NCBI GenBank assembly: GCA_026394995.1 | Contig: JAPLZO010000016.1 | Coordinates: 1-14,743 of the forward strand | DNA length: 14,743 bases | Direction: 5' to 3' | Source: Candidatus Woesearchaeota archaeon | GTDB taxonomy: Archaea; Nanobdellota; Nanobdellia; SCGC-AAA011-G17; JAPLZO01 | Part shown: piece by piece, positions 13,678 through 14,743 of the stretch | Layout of the letters: each line of letters begins with the position of its first letter | Position numbering within the stretch: position 1 is the first letter of the stretch | Program-made: the position numbers and the translations under genes | The notes under the pieces: model-generated | Told to the model about the DNA's origin: nothing | The model's input: only the letters and a program-made list of their open reading frames with translations | The model's database searches: none

Positions 13678-14743
13678 ATGGACAACAAAGATACAAAAGG
13701 TATTAGTATAAATAAAAATGAAAATTTCTCTGATTGGTACACAGAATTAATTCAAAAATCAGAGCTAGGTGATTATACTGATGTTTCTGGTTGTATTGTT
13801 TTTAGGCCAAGATCTTATGCCATATGGGAAAAAATTATGGATTTAGTTAACCAAAGAATTAAAAAATTAGGTGTCAAAAATGTTTATTTCCCATTATTTA
13901 TCCCAGAAAAATTTTTACTAAAAGAATCAGATCATGTTAAAGGTTTTAGCCCTGAAGTTGCATGGGTAACTCAAGCAGGTGATACTAAATTAAAAGAGAG
14001 ACTTGCTGTAAGACCAACATCAGAAACTATAATGTATCCTTCTTTTTCAAAATGGATTCGTAGTTATAGAGACTTACCATTAAAAATTAATCAATGGTCA
14101 AATGTCGTAAGATGGGAGTTTAAACACCCTGTTCCGTTTTTTAGAACTCGTGAGTTTTTATTTAATGAAGGACATACAGTTTTTGCTACTAAAAAAGAAG
14201 CAGAAGAAGAAGGACCAAAAATAATTGCTATGTACAAAGAAATTTTAGAAGATCATATGGCAATTCCAAGTTTCTTTGGTAAAAAAACTGAAAAAGAAAA
14301 ATTCGCAGGAGCAGAATATACTTTAACATTAGAAACTTATTTACCAAATGGCCGTGCAATACAAGGTCCTGATTTTCATCATGATGGTCAAATTTTTTCT
14401 AAGGCCTTTGATATAAAATTTTTAGATGAAAATGGAAAAGAACAGTACGTTTATCAAAATACATGGGCTATTTCAACAAGGATGTTAGGTATTATGTTTG
14501 CTTTACATAGTGATGATAAAGGTTTAGTTTTACCACCTAAATTAGTAGATGAAAAAGTAGGAATTGTTCCAATTATTTTTGAAGATTCCAAGAAAAAAGT
14601 TTTAGCACAAGCACAAGAAATTAAAAAAATGTTAAATAATTATGGAGCTTTTATTGATGACAGAGAAGATTACAGCCCTGGATGGAAATTTAGTGAAATG
14701 GAACTTAAAGGTATTCCTATAAGGATTGAAATTGGTCCTAAAG
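13678..14743 (+). CDS. proS: Prolyl-tRNA synthetase, archaeal/eukaryotic type, partial
   Basis: Class II synthetase that joins proline to tRNA(Pro). The first 355 residues are present and the rest lies beyond the window. Motif 1 includes VFRPRSYAIWEKIMDLVNQR (41-60), followed by AVRPTSETIMYPSFSKWIRS (110-129), which helps bind ATP and proline. Motif 2 is VVRWEFKHPVPFFRTREFLF (143-162), and motif 3 begins in TRMLGIMFALHSDDKGLVLP (267-286). The C-terminal anticodon-binding domain starts near 293 (VGIVPIIFEDS). There is no bacterial editing insertion between motifs 2 and 3, so this is the short archaeal/eukaryotic form. The segment GPDFHHDGQIFSKAFDIKF (230-248) has FHHDGQ where many relatives have TSHxLGQ. 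The start is the first ATG of the frame and fits the TATA spacing. Confidence 0.95.
   Translation, partial: MDNKDTKGISINKNENFSDWYTELIQKSELGDYTDVSGCIVFRPRSYAIWEKIMDLVNQRIKKLGVKNVYFPLFIPEKFLLKESDHVKGFSPEVAWVTQAGDTKLKERLAVRPTSETIMYPSFSKWIRSYRDLPLKINQWSNVVRWEFKHPVPFFRTREFLFNEGHTVFATKKEAEEEGPKIIAMYKEILEDHMAIPSFFGKKTEKEKFAGAEYTLTLETYLPNGRAIQGPDFHHDGQIFSKAFDIKFLDENGKEQYVYQNTWAISTRMLGIMFALHSDDKGLVLPPKLVDEKVGIVPIIFEDSKKKVLAQAQEIKKMLNNYGAFIDDREDYSPGWKFSEMELKGIPIRIEIGPK

Overview
The window is strongly AT-rich and reads as archaeal. Four proteins carry archaeal type IV pilin N-termini, next to an archaeal-type secretion ATPase. TATA boxes lie 26-29 bp ahead of start codons that have no leader. There is also a tRNA with an intron in its anticodon loop, a ProRS of the archaeal/eukaryotic type, and an ADP-forming acyl-CoA synthetase subunit. 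Small proteins, 4-bp stop/start overlaps and overlapping 3' ends suggest a compact genome, perhaps a DPANN lineage such as Woesearchaeota or Pacearchaeota. That placement is inference. UGA acts as an ordinary stop.

Layout. (1) 1-2921, minus strand: a pilus or secretion locus, read from 2921 downward as three four-cysteine pilin-like proteins, one cysteine-free pilin-like protein, and the N-terminal part of a type II/IV secretion ATPase that leaves the window at base 1. (2) 2999-6005, plus strand: aspS-gatC-gatA, each pair joined by an ATGA overlap. (3) 6011-6362, minus strand: a small membrane protein and a small zinc ribbon. (4) 6474-7832, plus strand: gatB. (5) 7815-8267, minus strand: a small HExxH putative metallopeptidase that overlaps the 3' end of gatB. 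(6) 8384-11112, plus strand: tldD-tldE. (7) 11104-13493, minus strand: an amino-acid permease followed by an acyl-CoA synthetase alpha subunit, joined by ATGA. (8) 13548-14743, plus strand: an intron-bearing tRNA-Arg(TCG) and the start of proS.

How it works together. AspS plus GatCAB is a complete set for making Asn-tRNA(Asn) by charging with Asp and then amidating. The AspRS is of bacterial type, has His at the position linked to relaxed tRNA choice, and lacks the bacterial GAD insertion. The pilins and ATPase would build a surface filament. The permease and synthetase subunit suggest amino-acid uptake followed by ATP recovery from acyl-CoA, although the beta subunit is not here. TldD/TldE would form a peptide-degrading metalloprotease.

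Regulation. First genes of transcription units are mostly leaderless with a TATA box at fixed distance, whereas several internal genes have a Shine-Dalgarno sequence. No stretch over 300 bases lacks a gene. I saw no mobile element, CRISPR array or rRNA, and no clearly new defence or biosynthetic system. The most distinctive items are the GAD-less AspRS, the divergent shared TATA box at the tRNA, the intron-bearing tRNA, the four-cysteine pilins, and the inverted repeats between pilin and ATPase.
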